Assembly (NCBI GenBank): GCA_008360955.1
Contig: LUCM01009292.1
Location: forward strand, 1 to 64,000
Length of the DNA stretch: 64,000 nucleotides
Direction of reading: 5' to 3'
From: Fasciolopsis buskii
Taxonomy: Eukaryota > Platyhelminthes > Trematoda > Plagiorchiida > Fasciolidae
Shown here: piece after piece, positions 12,737 to 23,770 of the stretch
Layout of the letters: each line of letters opens with the position of its first letter
Numbering within the stretch: position 1 is the first letter of the stretch
Program-made: the position numbers and the translations under genes
Notes under the pieces: model-generated
Told to the model about the DNA's origin: nothing
Databases searched by the model: none
The model's input: only the letters and a program-made list of their open reading frames with translations

Positions 12737-12975
12737 ACCACATAATGTGATTAGGTTCAACAAGCCGTCGTGAGCTTGCCCGGTAGCGTAATGGCTAAGG
12801 CGTTCGACTCAGAATCGTTCGTCCTTGTTCGCGTACAAGTTCGGGCGCGGTCCATATGCACTACTCATGATTCCTAACAAGGATGAAACAGCTGCACAGT
12901 GCTTCCACGGTTTCTTAGTGGTGAGTTGAGCGATGATGCCACATGGTGATTTATTTCATGAAAATCAGGAGATGT
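12737..12975 (+). mobile_element. tRNA-like repeat unit a3, inverted
   Basis: Plus-strand unit facing a1/a2. TAGCGTAATGGCTAAGGCG (about 12784-12802) and GACTCAGAATCG are clear; the B-box region is altered by a small change (CGTACAAGTTCGGGCG). The body runs to about 12972 and pairs with the body of a2, making an imperfect foldback. The CTCAGAA loop would give a CAG (Leu-type) anticodon, which hints at a tRNA-Leu ancestor at low confidence. Confidence 0.6.
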
Positions 12976-13254
12976 TTGAAGAAGTTTTGAGAAGTTAGAA
13001 CCAAATGGAACTTTTAGTTTTGGATTTCTAAAATCAAAAACATGCGGGAAACTTCTACTGTCAGCTACTGGAACTACCAACGAATTCCATGTCAAGACTA
13101 TTTCCGGGAGAAATTTGAATATCGTGTTGCTGAAACTAATAATGTGCACTCAGTGGCACGTGGGGTTTCCGCAAGCTCTTATTGCATCAGCAAAGTGCAG
13201 AATTTGGAAATCTGTGATGAGCCTTGCCTGTCACTCTATCAACGTTCCATAATC

Positions 13255-14030
13255 TTGATGATGGACTGTTTCCTAAAAGTGTTTGGGAATCTTTCTTCTG
13301 AAACTGCACTGTGCATTTACCCTGACGGTCGCAACCCGCGGTTAGTTCACTTCCAGAGATCGGCATTGGGATTCATGTTCGAAGCCTCAAAATGTCTTAT
13401 TGCAAGATCTGTCTAAATTGCTAGGTTGACAACGGTTTACCATCTACAAGACGACTGTCAGGTGAAGACGTTGAACAGACCGATAAATGCTCTGTTGAAG
13501 GCCTTCCTAGTCTCCAAATGAAAATAATGAGGCCTTACGCTATCGCGCTACCTACTGGCCTGTACCAATACTGCCCAAAGACCTACGGTTCAAATGCCAC
13601 ATGTCTTGGAGACCATTAAAGAAGACTCCGGAGTGATAACCAACGCTCAGGAGTCAACCGGCAGTTGCCTATCGTCACCAGAAAAGTATCCAAAGCCATA
13701 GATTCTATATGAATGGCAAACCAGGTGACACGTACCCAACTGGAGGACATATAATTCTAGAGGTAAAAGTCTCATGGAACTCTTTTGCAGTATAGCGGTT
13801 AACTATGGTTCCACAGAATATAAACCTTACCCACAGGTACAAATGTAGGTGCCTACCCTATGTGGTTGAAAGAGTGTTATTAAATGCAGTTCACACAATC
13901 CAGGAGGTCAGGACATCTCAACCATCTTTTATTGTTCGTTTCAACCATCTGAAACCGTTCTTGCAGACGACGCATTCAGGAGCTGGAGGAGTGAAGAACA
14001 ATACAAACTCACCAGAAGCAGCCAAATAAT
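13255..14030 (+). mobile_element. Gypsy-1: Ty3/Gypsy integrase remnant
   Basis: C-terminal part of a Ty3/Gypsy pol. In order: IYPDGRNPRLVHF (about 13315-13353), the altered form of the SDQGxxF segment with the second catalytic Asp; then in another frame VYHLQDDCQVKTLNR (13435-13479), the YHPQxDGQVERxNR segment, in which the catalytic Glu is replaced by Lys; a stop follows at 13519. The last frame (13805-14029) ends with SFIVRFNHLKPFLQ, the usual C-terminal HFxRLKPF motif of these integrases. At least three frames and two lost key residues: a pseudogene. RT, RNase H and protease are absent upstream, so it is 5'-truncated or disrupted by the tRNA-like repeats. Confidence 0.8.
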
Positions 14031-14082
14031 TTGAGGTAAACAGTTAAGCATGTCTGGCTGGCGTCTCGGGGACGGCACTCTC

Positions 14083-14105
14083 AGAAAAAGATGAGAGTGT
14101 AATGT
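14083..14105 (+). promoter_or_regulatory. Possible polypurine tract and 3' LTR start of Gypsy-1
   Basis: A purine-rich AGAAAAAGATGAGAG lies ~50 bp after the integrase frame and is followed at 14098 by TGTAATG, a plausible LTR start. No second LTR was found to confirm it. A similar TGTAATG follows the other Gypsy remnant near 46110. Confidence 0.25.
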
Positions 14106-17100
14106 AAAGTCAAAGGTGATACCCTAAACAACTGACTACTGGTCCACTGTTAACAATACATTTTTTCTTGTTTCGTTGCAAGGAATGCCAACTTTTTAAC
14201 CACTGATACGAAGAAGGCCACGCTAGGTGTCAACCTCAGAACAGCAGGCAAGCGCAGTCTCACAAGTCTTAACCTCAACTGTTGCATACTTCCATACTGT
14301 TACTGCTTTCCACCACGGTGCAATTTAAATCCAGACCATTGAGCCTTCCCTGTTTCTGAAATGTACTGCAAATTGGCGTTCCTGCCATGTTGATAACCCA
14401 ACCGAAATCGTCAGACGATAATGAAATCTCAGAGGCAGATCCAACAGTAGCAGTTGGTATCACAAAGCCGGCTCTCGTGGCTATCTCTGCCCGGGTGTCT
14501 ATTGATACTCAAAACTGCAAACCCGTTTCGCTCATCCCAGACCTTATAAATTTCACTTGGTGGATGAGTGTAATCTCTTAAAGGATCAAAAGCAATTTTA
14601 TCAGCGCAAGTTTCTACGCGATCGAAAAGTAGACCTAGCAAACAGCCTCTAAATGAGTGATGTTTTTGATGTCGTTATGGAGTTAAAGTCCCGAAAACCA
14701 ATATGACTAAATGTTCAGTGAACGTACCTGCCAGCATCAGGACATACACAACCAAATTAGTTTGGTAGTTTACAAGATACATGCTACTTTCCCACTGTTA
14801 AACTCAGTAAAACTGCTAGAATTAAAACACCACTATCGCTAAATATTTGTCTTGTTTGGTTTACTCTGAAGGTAATAGTCATATCCAAAGCAATGTTAAT
14901 ACAAATATAACTGATCAGGTGCGTCATTACCTCTGCATAAAATATACCACCTTGAATGTTGATATAACTTTGGCGATCTAAACGTCAAGTTAATCTAAGA
15001 CAAAACTTTGTAAACTGTCAACTTGGGTCACTAGACGAACCAGCAGTAAAAGTCATTCAAGGTAGACCACTTCGTTTACTCAAAAGATGTTTGATTCTCC
15101 GGCATATTTATAACTCATTTCAATGCAAATATTGCAGATTGGGTTAACAAGGAACATCTGAAACTTATCCGGTGACATCGCAACTAATTTATTTTGGCAT
15201 ATCACATTTAAATTGGGGCGAACAGAAGAAATTATTGCAATGTATGTGACAGACAAGCTATGAGCTACCGCATGCGAAATTGCACGCGTCTCTACTGTTT
15301 TCAGCTGAACTCTGCTGACTTTTGATAACAACCACATATTTTCGTCGGTCTCATATGTAATTGAAAGAGTTTGTTCGCTTTTTGGTTCTTATCTTCACTG
15401 TTCGTTTTTGGCTTCCACAAGGAACATACTGGGGTTTTTCCATAAAATTTTCTTGTTTGAAACCATCATGCTAGTCTTCGATACATTGACTTGTTCCCAC
15501 GTAGTCATGAAGGGAACACTCTCACACATTCTACAACCTCGCTTCATACTAGGATTTTTTGCCGATTACCTTAAACGAAAGGATTGCAAGGTATGTCATT
15601 GTTTGTTTTATGTGTAATGCTTGATAATGGATTACAGAAGCAGGCCGACACCTTGGAAAGCATAATGAAAGCAATGACCTGGATTGGTCACACAATGCTA
15701 CCATCGGCTTTCCTATAGTACCAAATTTAAAATCCCGCTGATTGTTTTCCTCCAAGGGCAATCAGGTAAATGAAAGATACATATGTGTACTTTTTTGCCT
15801 GAAATTTTTCTCAACGCGTACTTTATTGAAACTTCCCCGTAATCAGTTGTCCTTAAAATAACGTTGCCTTCTTGTTCTTCTTGAATAACCATATCTAAAG
15901 TCATATCATACATGACATCTGTTCTCGTCCGTACCATAAACCAATGGAAGTGCCTGGTCGTACTCAGTCCAGCGAGGATAATTGATAGTGGGTTGGTTCA
16001 GTAATGCCCCATTAGATGCTCAGTCACTTTGTCAGCGCCCATCCGGTTTAAGCAGCTGCCAACTGCAGTGTGTGGCTAAAAGGATCAAATCTGAGATGCA
16101 CTGAACAACAAAATTTTCTAGGCAAAGGGTTTTCACTAGAGGTTTTTACAACAAAGAACAATGAATTCTCCTCTGATAATTCTAGTCAGCGTTTATTTCT
16201 TTGACCGAGCACCCTCAGAGTCAGTGAAAAATCATAAAGCAGTATTGTATCAAACATAAAGTTGATTCATCTGACAATTATGCCACATCTGTAAGGTGCC
16301 GGCATTTATTCTTCTTGGTATATTCAAGACTGCATGATAAAAATATGATTGGTTGATACTGTGAGGAACTGCATGATTTGTTTTCATTCTTCCATCAGGT
16401 TGTCCACGTTATTTACTCTTCCAGTTAGTGACATCCCAAATCGTCTTGTCTACCGTACAGCAGTACTGTTAGCGGGCTAGTTTCTTTTCGGCTGCAGTGT
16501 GAATCGTAAATTTCATTATTTACATTACCTAATTTAAAAACAAGCGTTCAGGCTTTTCTTTAGAGTGTGGCCAAACGCTGATGAGCACACATGAAGAATC
16601 TAACAAGATTGTCGTCGGAATGTACACTCAGTTTTTGATCGTTTTTCTACTGGAAAAATGAAGAGAATCGAGCGCACTTTTCTACTGAGGGGATTTCAGC
16701 CTAATTCGTTTAGAAAACAACAGGGGTGTCCGTAAACTTTTGGAATTTAAGTTGACGATTTTGAACAGAGTTATTAACTTTAACAAAAAAGTTTATCAGT
16801 CTCCCCGAAATTGACTTGTCTAGAAAAGCTCAACGAAACGCATGGGAACATAGGTTTTATCAGTCTTATCCCACAAAGTAGATAACAATGCAGGTCATTT
16901 CCAAAAGGTTTGGTCTTCATTCTAGAAGTAAGTTGTGTCCAATCACTAATGGAATAACAGGCACAGTGTAGTCAGAATTTCCAGCAGACAGAGTCGTTTG
17001 ACAACACCGACTTTATGGAATATTAAGTGCCCCCACTTTTCCGGAATTAAACTGACTCGCAGTCTGCACACTGTCAGCTAGCAATATTTCTACCTGGTCA

Positions 17101-20100
17101 TACTTCGCTTAACCTCGACGTGATAGCTTGAAGAGAAAACACGGGGCCAAATCCGTGTTAATTTACAATTTCGGGTTTAACAGCCAGAATACAAGTTGTC
17201 CTGATTAAGCTGGAATTGTCTTGTTTAAAGTTCCTTCAAAAACAAACAAATTCCAGGACGGAGGAACCGGTCTTTGAGTGGATGTTTTAACGGAGGACTG
17301 GCCAGCCCTGGGAAGAATCGAGTCCGGAATAGTCATGTTTACATGTCACGACCTTGCCCGCTCGGTCACTGGAAATATGTGCGTGCAGCTGAAAGGCAAG
17401 GAATACCCAGGTCAAATAGATATGCGTAACAAGTGATTTTCTTTGATAGCAGCCAATACTTAGTTTAACGAGAACCAGATTCACATAAGAATAGATCGGG
17501 ATTCCAAATGAACTTCATTCAATAATACTATGCTACTTCGACAGCCATGAGAGAAGGGGTGATACTCTATCTGGCATCTTAAGCAAAACACAGTTTAATG
17601 AGCTCTTCAGTCTGAAAAATACTAACTGTGGGCCAACTGATGAGAAAAAAGTACTCGCAGAATTTGCGGAAAAATTCTCATCGCTCTAAACGGGCATCTT
17701 AAACAGCTTACTTTACTCGGGATTCAGAATGACATGTCCGCAATTTTATACCTTGACCTCAAAGCTTCTTTCGTTATAAATTTTACTTGACTAACAGTAG
17801 CATACACTTGAAACTAGCAGCGTGCCTTTTTTGTGAATACAATATGGCTTTAGTCTATCTGAAAAGTTCATACGTTTTCCAAGTGCTATCGATTCCCTTA
17901 TTTTTCAGAATGTTTTCATATACCAGGAGCCTAATAAGTTTGATCTGATGAAGACATACCTGTATGTTGCACGAGCGGTTCTGCGCACGCAAAGTGGTCG
18001 TTAATTGTGATAAATGGTTTTGAACCACCCACATCAATGTCAAGGCTAGGTGGTTGGCTCACGTTATTTTCATTCCGACCCCGGTCGTTTTCCTGCATTG
18101 CTGAATACCGTCGCATCGAAGTTTCCTAACGAACTTCGTCCCGTCCCCAAATTATTTACGCCAACCTATTTTATCGAAGACAAAAATTCGCTTAGTCATC
18201 CATCTAGCCACAAATTTTTCGTTATTTTATGCATACCGGTGCCGGTTTTTGTGCCCTTTTCTCTGATTTGGAATCATCTTTTTCATGGATACCTTGTTCA
18301 AGGATATCGAGCAGAGTGGTCATCGTGCAATCTGTACTTCCAGCCGACCCAATGTTTCTGACCTTCAATATTAAAAAATAATCGCTGAGCGGTTGTTTGA
18401 AGAGAAAAATGCTTGTTTAGTTAGATTGGGATATTATTTTTGTGTGTTTTCTCGCTACTGTAAGCATCGTAGCCCTCATTATTCCACACGCAGATTATCC
18501 ATCACCCTGCGCTATTTTGAGGAAACTTCGCTTGTTAGCTCTTTAATGCAAATACTTAATACGAATCGACTGAATTCAAGTGAGTACATAAATCGGAGAA
18601 TGCTAAAATGATTTTTTGTGAAAAGGCGATTTTTTCCTGGACTGGCGTGTTTTGTTATATTGATGGCATAATTGTGTGCCGTTCTTTCATTTATGCGTTC
18701 TGGATCATCCAGAGTCTGGGAAAAATAAAACCCAAGCTTGACTTATTTCTTGCTAGTCTGAAGCCAACAATGACTTCTGTCAATCTTCAAAGTAATGTGG
18801 GGAAGGTTGGCATAAACATTACCTCAAAATTTTTCAATGTGCTCGTGAGCTATTTATTGTCCTGATTAGGAAGGACTACAAGCAGATGAATACAGACCGC
18901 TTGTCACAAATAACACGATGTCTTCAACACAGATTGTTTTTCCGGAAGATCAAAGATATTTCTCTTTGCAACAGTGATTGCAAAATTCACAGTTATCGCC
19001 CATCATACCAGGATCAATTGTAGTGATTTATTTCCTGTACTCTTCGATACCGAAAGACATCGCTTGGAAGATGACAGCTTGTTTTGGAAATCCTGGGGTC
19101 TGCTCAAATAAACGCCCCCTCTCTGAAACTTAGTTAAACGGATCATCTGAAATATTTGTTCACAAAACCAGCTAATTCAAAACCATGGACGAGACCATCT
19201 TAGTGTGGTATCTCAGTTAACTTCTAGCATCAGTCAGTAATATACCAGCAACCACGTGCAAACGTTGGTCACCGTAAACGAGTCATTTTACACCGTAATC
19301 TTTTGTAATCGCTTATCAACAGAGAGTTCAGTTAACTTCACCTAAAAGAGCGGTTCTTATTTAGTTTTTGAAGTGAATGTGGCCAAATCCAATTTAGAAT
19401 GACGGTTCCGCAAATCTTTGACGTATCAACCAAGTTGGTCTTAACACGCTTATTTTCAAATCCGTTAATTACCTTGCTAAATAGCAGTTTTCTAAACATC
19501 TTTCAGAAATGAACAACAACACACCGTTCAAGAGTATTCACATAGTTGCAGATTAAAGGTTCGCAAAATTGGCCGATAACAAGTAGCAAAAATACGGAAA
19601 CTTATTCAGATTGTAGCAACTGTTGCGAATGCGAATAAGTCGAAAACTTGCTGGTTTATTTTCATTACATACTTCTATGCTGATCGGGTGATCTGCGTCT
19701 TTTCATTACAACTTGAATTTCCCCAGCCGCAGTCCACCAGCTTTCCGTTACTTGGGTCACCCTGCGACCACTATCCAATTTCTGAAAATAATGGATGAAA
19801 GTATGCGTCAAAGGTCTGTTCCTTATACGTTGAGTTCACCAAATAGTCGTATTTTAAGAACACAGTGCAGACACACTAAGATATACTAGTACCAACATGT
19901 GACACAGATTCATGTGAACTGTTCATCCTATTCTTTGGGTGATATTCCACTTTCAAGGATTATGACGTCGACTGTGATCAGCCGATTACCTGAAAAGGGC
20001 TGGAACAGCTGAAACCTATTGTTGGTTGTTTTTGCTTCTAATTTACTTTAAATAAAGAAATTACAAATATGATATATTTAGAAATCTCATGTCCTTTGAT

Positions 20101-22137
20101 CGTACTCTATCTGGACACTCCGTTGATTTGAATTAGGATGGTTTCTTGGTTCCCATTCCGTCTATATGGTGACTGTTGCTCCTGTTCCCTCATTTTTTGA
20201 CTATTGTTTGAATTTCCTCGGATGAACTCTTTTGGCTTTGGATACTACTAAGCAGATTTTCAAACCGTCAGAGGGAATTTCATGGAGCATAAGCAACCAT
20301 TTCAGTCTCCTTGCAATTAACATGCATTTTTTAGGCGGGACCGGGTGAATATGAAGAAACACGTAGGTGGTTGGGCCTACTTAAATAATCACTAAATAAA
20401 CCAGGTATGAGAGAAAATCAAAAACCATTTATTGAATCAAGTAAGTTATTGTTAGATGTTCCACCAGAGAGACTTGGGAAGATGAAACGGCAATCTGACT
20501 TTTAATAAAAGATAACAAAGTGTACCCAAGAGGATTGGAAATTTAAGCAGGGTAGAATTTCACGTCGGTAGTTACTGGATTACGGGAGATACAAATAGAA
20601 TACAAAGAAACAAAAACGAGGCAGTGATAAATAAAAAAGCTGATAAATTCCAAGATCTTTGGAAGTCAGTCATAAGAATCTCACATTATGGGTGGAAATC
20701 TTCAATATGGATGATGATAATCATTTAGGGGCCTCAAGTCCCAGGAATTTACGAAATTCTGTCCCATACCGCGATCGAGAAGAATTTGAGATTGACTTGG
20801 ACTAAATTTTGGGATTAATAATCGACAAGATTTGAAAATTTCCCAAGCTCCCAAGAAAATCCTCCGCAATTTTATAAAAACTTCCTAAAGGTTCCATACG
20901 ACAACAATCCTAGCGATAAAATCTCTCAAAACCAACAACAGTATTCACTAAAATGAAGGACATATTTTGACGGTGTTTTCATCTTGATGGAAAAAAGAAA
21001 TAGGGGCTTACCTCCACTTCTTAGCCGAAAAGTGATTTTCTTCACAACTAATAAAGCGAAAACGGTTTCCACGTCTGATTTAATTAAATTTATTTTATGC
21101 TCCTCCAAATTGTTATATTCCTCAGTGAAACGTGATGCCTTGTGCGTTTTATCTTCAGTGCGAAATGTCTGCCTAAAATACGTCACACCCATACTGATTT
21201 GGACTTGGTGAAGTTTAGTTCTGCACCGAGCAGAATGGATGATTTGCAATAACATAATTTGCAGATATCAGTACTTCTTGATAAAAGCAAATCAACCAGT
21301 CAAACTACATGTGCACCACTGCATCACGCTTGCCAAAAAGCAGTGGTTTCTTCTATATGCATGGAGACGGTGCGCCACAGGTTAGAGTTTCGTTAATCTA
21401 GTTCGGTTGTTTTATATTCCGTTCCCGCTTTATCATATCCTAGATTGTCGAATGTACTGCTTTTGAGTAGTACCTACTTGATCCGTCAATATAACTAGCA
21501 TCACAATTACTAGTCTGGCAAAAAATAAACTTTCTAGTTGTGAGGAGTAGTTTAATCACTTGGGCAGAAAAAAGAACTAATATGATCATGCATAAGACTG
21601 CATGGTTGAATTAAATAGACTGATATGGATTAGTGCTGTCAGATGCAGAATTGAATAACTCGGGCTTTACACTTCCCCATAAAATGAAGTTAATAATGGT
21701 CCAAGAAAATATAATGTTTTGGTTATAATGTTCCCTCTAATATCTGATAATCTGCTTAAATGTTATGTGCTCACATCGTCACTTAATTTAGAGTTCACTA
21801 TTTGTGCATCACTTGTTAGGATAGTCAGCTTGAACTTTGTCTGGGGGTTTTAAAGGCTAACTGGAGCACAGGAATGAAGATACTTAACTGCAATCGTAAT
21901 TGGCGTGCCTCTAGCTAACGAAAGCTATATAAGATTTTACGAATAGTGGTTGCACTGGCAAACATGGAGACTATTCGAAACATATATGTTGGGCGTCCAA
22001 GGTAAAAGTTAAATGTGCCATATATTGTCAAGACTCAAGTTTGCTTTGTGTGGGTTTGTCAATGGGCATGAGCAAGACAATAATAAATCACTAGTCTCTT
22101 AACAATGAAATAGTGACCGCTGGTAAAGATGGTCGCA
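14106..22137. other. 8 kb of unassigned DNA
   Basis: No domain, RNA or repeat family recognised. The longest frames (18050-18361 plus, 20926-21255 minus, 18608-18865 plus) have no motif I know. Base composition is AT-rich throughout. Old, unrecognisable repeats or dispersed small exons cannot be excluded. Confidence 0.35.
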
Positions 22138-22170
22138 CGGGTGTGACGGTGTGACGGGGTGACGGGTGGG
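22138..22170. repeat. GTGACGG-type short tandem repeat
   Basis: About three and a half copies of a 7-9 bp unit around GTGACGG, immediately next to the 3' end of PLE-1a (22181). Confidence 0.6.
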
Positions 22171-22343
22171 TTTATGTGGAAATTCCCACTGAACATATTG
22201 AGAAGACACAAGTTGGCGAACAAGCTCGTTTTCAGTGATTCGTACTCATACCATTACATCACTATAAATCTTGACAAAATTTTCATTATAGGAAGGATTG
22301 GATTAGTCGGATACAAATATGGGTGGGGAAGGGATTTGTGGTG

Positions 22344-22943
22344 TTAATTGTTTTGTTGTCCAGGGTTTGCATTGGGACGGAAGGTGGGCCAAGGGATTTG
22401 AAGCGCAACCACAAATTGTTTTTGAGAGCACAGTGGAGGATTGTGAAGATGGATTGCGACGGCTTCCGCAGTGCTCAAGAGGCGACACTTTGCCAACCTG
22501 GATTGTTGAACTCTGACCTTATACAGGGTCCGGAAAGCTTGCGTCACATTCACGGTGTGGTTAGTCTGTGCTAGATGTGAAACGACTGCGCTATTAAGTG
22601 ACTTAATTGTTCCAGTGCCCAACCATGCAGGGTGATGCTCACGGATGCGTTCAGACAAGCGCCTGGTGGTGCGGTCGATGTACATTGTCCCACAGGAACA
22701 TGTGAATGAATAGATACAAAACGAGGCTGCAGAATTAGGGACTTTGTCTTTCAACCGTAATGACACTACGGGACGGGATTTGAACAGGATACGAAGCTTG
22801 GCTGCGTAGAATGTCTTGTCGATAGTGCTAGTCAGTCTTCGTCGTGCTATCTCTGCTAGCGTGTCACCTTTGAATGGCACAGATATGTATACTGGCTTTC
22901 TCTCCACCGTCGCCCTCCTAGGAACTTCCTGTTCTGTCTCCAA
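22344..22943 (-). pseudogene. PLE-1a GIY-YIG endonuclease domain
   Basis: The longest open frame of PLE-1a (199 codons). The C-terminal endonuclease starts near residue 76: CIYSFTCSCGTMYIDRTTRR has the paired cysteines (82, 84) and a YID in place of the usual YIG (88-90), followed by the conserved SERIREHHPAW. Endonucleases of this class nick DNA to prime reverse transcription. The glycine-to-aspartate change lies in the defining motif and recurs in PLE-1b. The frame starts after a frameshift in the thumb region, so its own Met is not meaningful. Confidence 0.85.
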
Positions 22944-23209
22944 TATCTTATCGATTTATCTGATTGGGGAACCATTTTCGGTGAATTCTCTTCTGACCGT
23001 CTGCAGTTCCACGTGGCTTTCTTGTGTACTGATCGCCGAACTGAGCAGTCATTTCGACGACTTGGTCGTACATCTAAGAATGCTATTTCATTGCTCAGGT
23101 CCATCTCTGTTGTGAATTTCACATTTGCGTGAGCCGAGTTGAACTTATTCAACAGTTGGTTAGTTTTCGTCGAGGGGTTGAGTACACAAAAGATGTCACC
23201 CTCATCACG
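22856..23209 (-). pseudogene. PLE-1a RT motif C and thumb region
   Basis: From 23209 the frame reads RDEGDIFCVLNP, which aligns with the family's RYVDDIFCV; the YVDD catalytic box has become DEGD, so its first Asp is gone while the second remains. The same frame continues through LLNKFNSAHANVKFTTEM and AFLDV, the thumb region. It changes frame before the endonuclease domain. Reverse transcriptase activity is not expected. Confidence 0.75.
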
Positions 23210-23212
23210 CTT

Positions 23213-23524
23213 CTATAAGTAGAGCGCTTGTATTGACGATTCGAGTGATCCACGTTCCAGCTTTGCCAGAAAAATGTCAGCTAGTAATGGACCGAGTGGG
23301 GACTCCATTGCTACGCCGTCTTTTTGACGGTAAATTTGAGTATTGAATTGAAATTGGAAGTTGCAGGTACGAAAGAACAATAGTTGTTTCAAGTCTGCTA
23401 TCGGAAGACTTGTCGCTAGGCCACTGTTCTCGATGTAGTCGCAGAGATATTCGATTGTCTCCATGATCGAAACGTTGGTAAAAAGGGTGGTGACGTCTAA
23501 AGAAAGCATTCTTCGTCCTTTCAT
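23213..23524 (-). pseudogene. PLE-1a RT palm (motifs A and B)
   Basis: A 103-codon frame containing motif A (SLDVTTLFTNV, catalytic Asp kept), an aromatic FRTCNFQFQF stretch and motif B (DGVAMESPLGPLLAD; the usual GSP is ESP). It ends in a stop just before motif C. The preceding fingers segment lies in another frame at 23585-23765. Confidence 0.8.
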
Positions 23525-23770
23525 ATTTACTTCTTTCGCGGAGTCGATAAGCTCAAATGTGTCTTTGAGACTGTCTTGCTACCTTCTGTCTAATAGGTTC
23601 CAGCCATTCTGCCACACCATGGTAAGGCGAATTGCACACGTTGGGAATAGGCCTCAGAGGAACCCCATTTTCATGTATTTTGGGTAGGCAGCACAATCTC
23701 GGAATAGTAGTTCCCGTAGGCCGAATGTGTTCGAATGTGGGAATTATTTTGCGAGGGTAAAAGCTTCACA

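Larger units (their letters stand above)
22181..23770 (-). mobile_element. PLE-1a: Penelope-like element, 5'-truncated
   Basis: A ~1.6 kb minus-strand PLE. Reading 3' to 5' on the plus strand: fingers with CLPKIHENGVPLRPIP (about 23640-23690), palm motif A SLDVTTLFTNV (about 23500), motif B QKDGVAMESPLGPLLAD (about 23330-23280), motif C region (23195-23209), thumb VKFTTEMDLSNEIAFLDV, then the GIY-YIG endonuclease (22344-22943). This order is that of endonuclease-bearing PLEs, which reverse-transcribe and insert their own RNA. A frameshift lies near 23580 and a stop near 23212. The 3' end at 22181 is shared with PLE-1b. The N-terminal domain is missing beyond ~23770. Confidence 0.88.
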
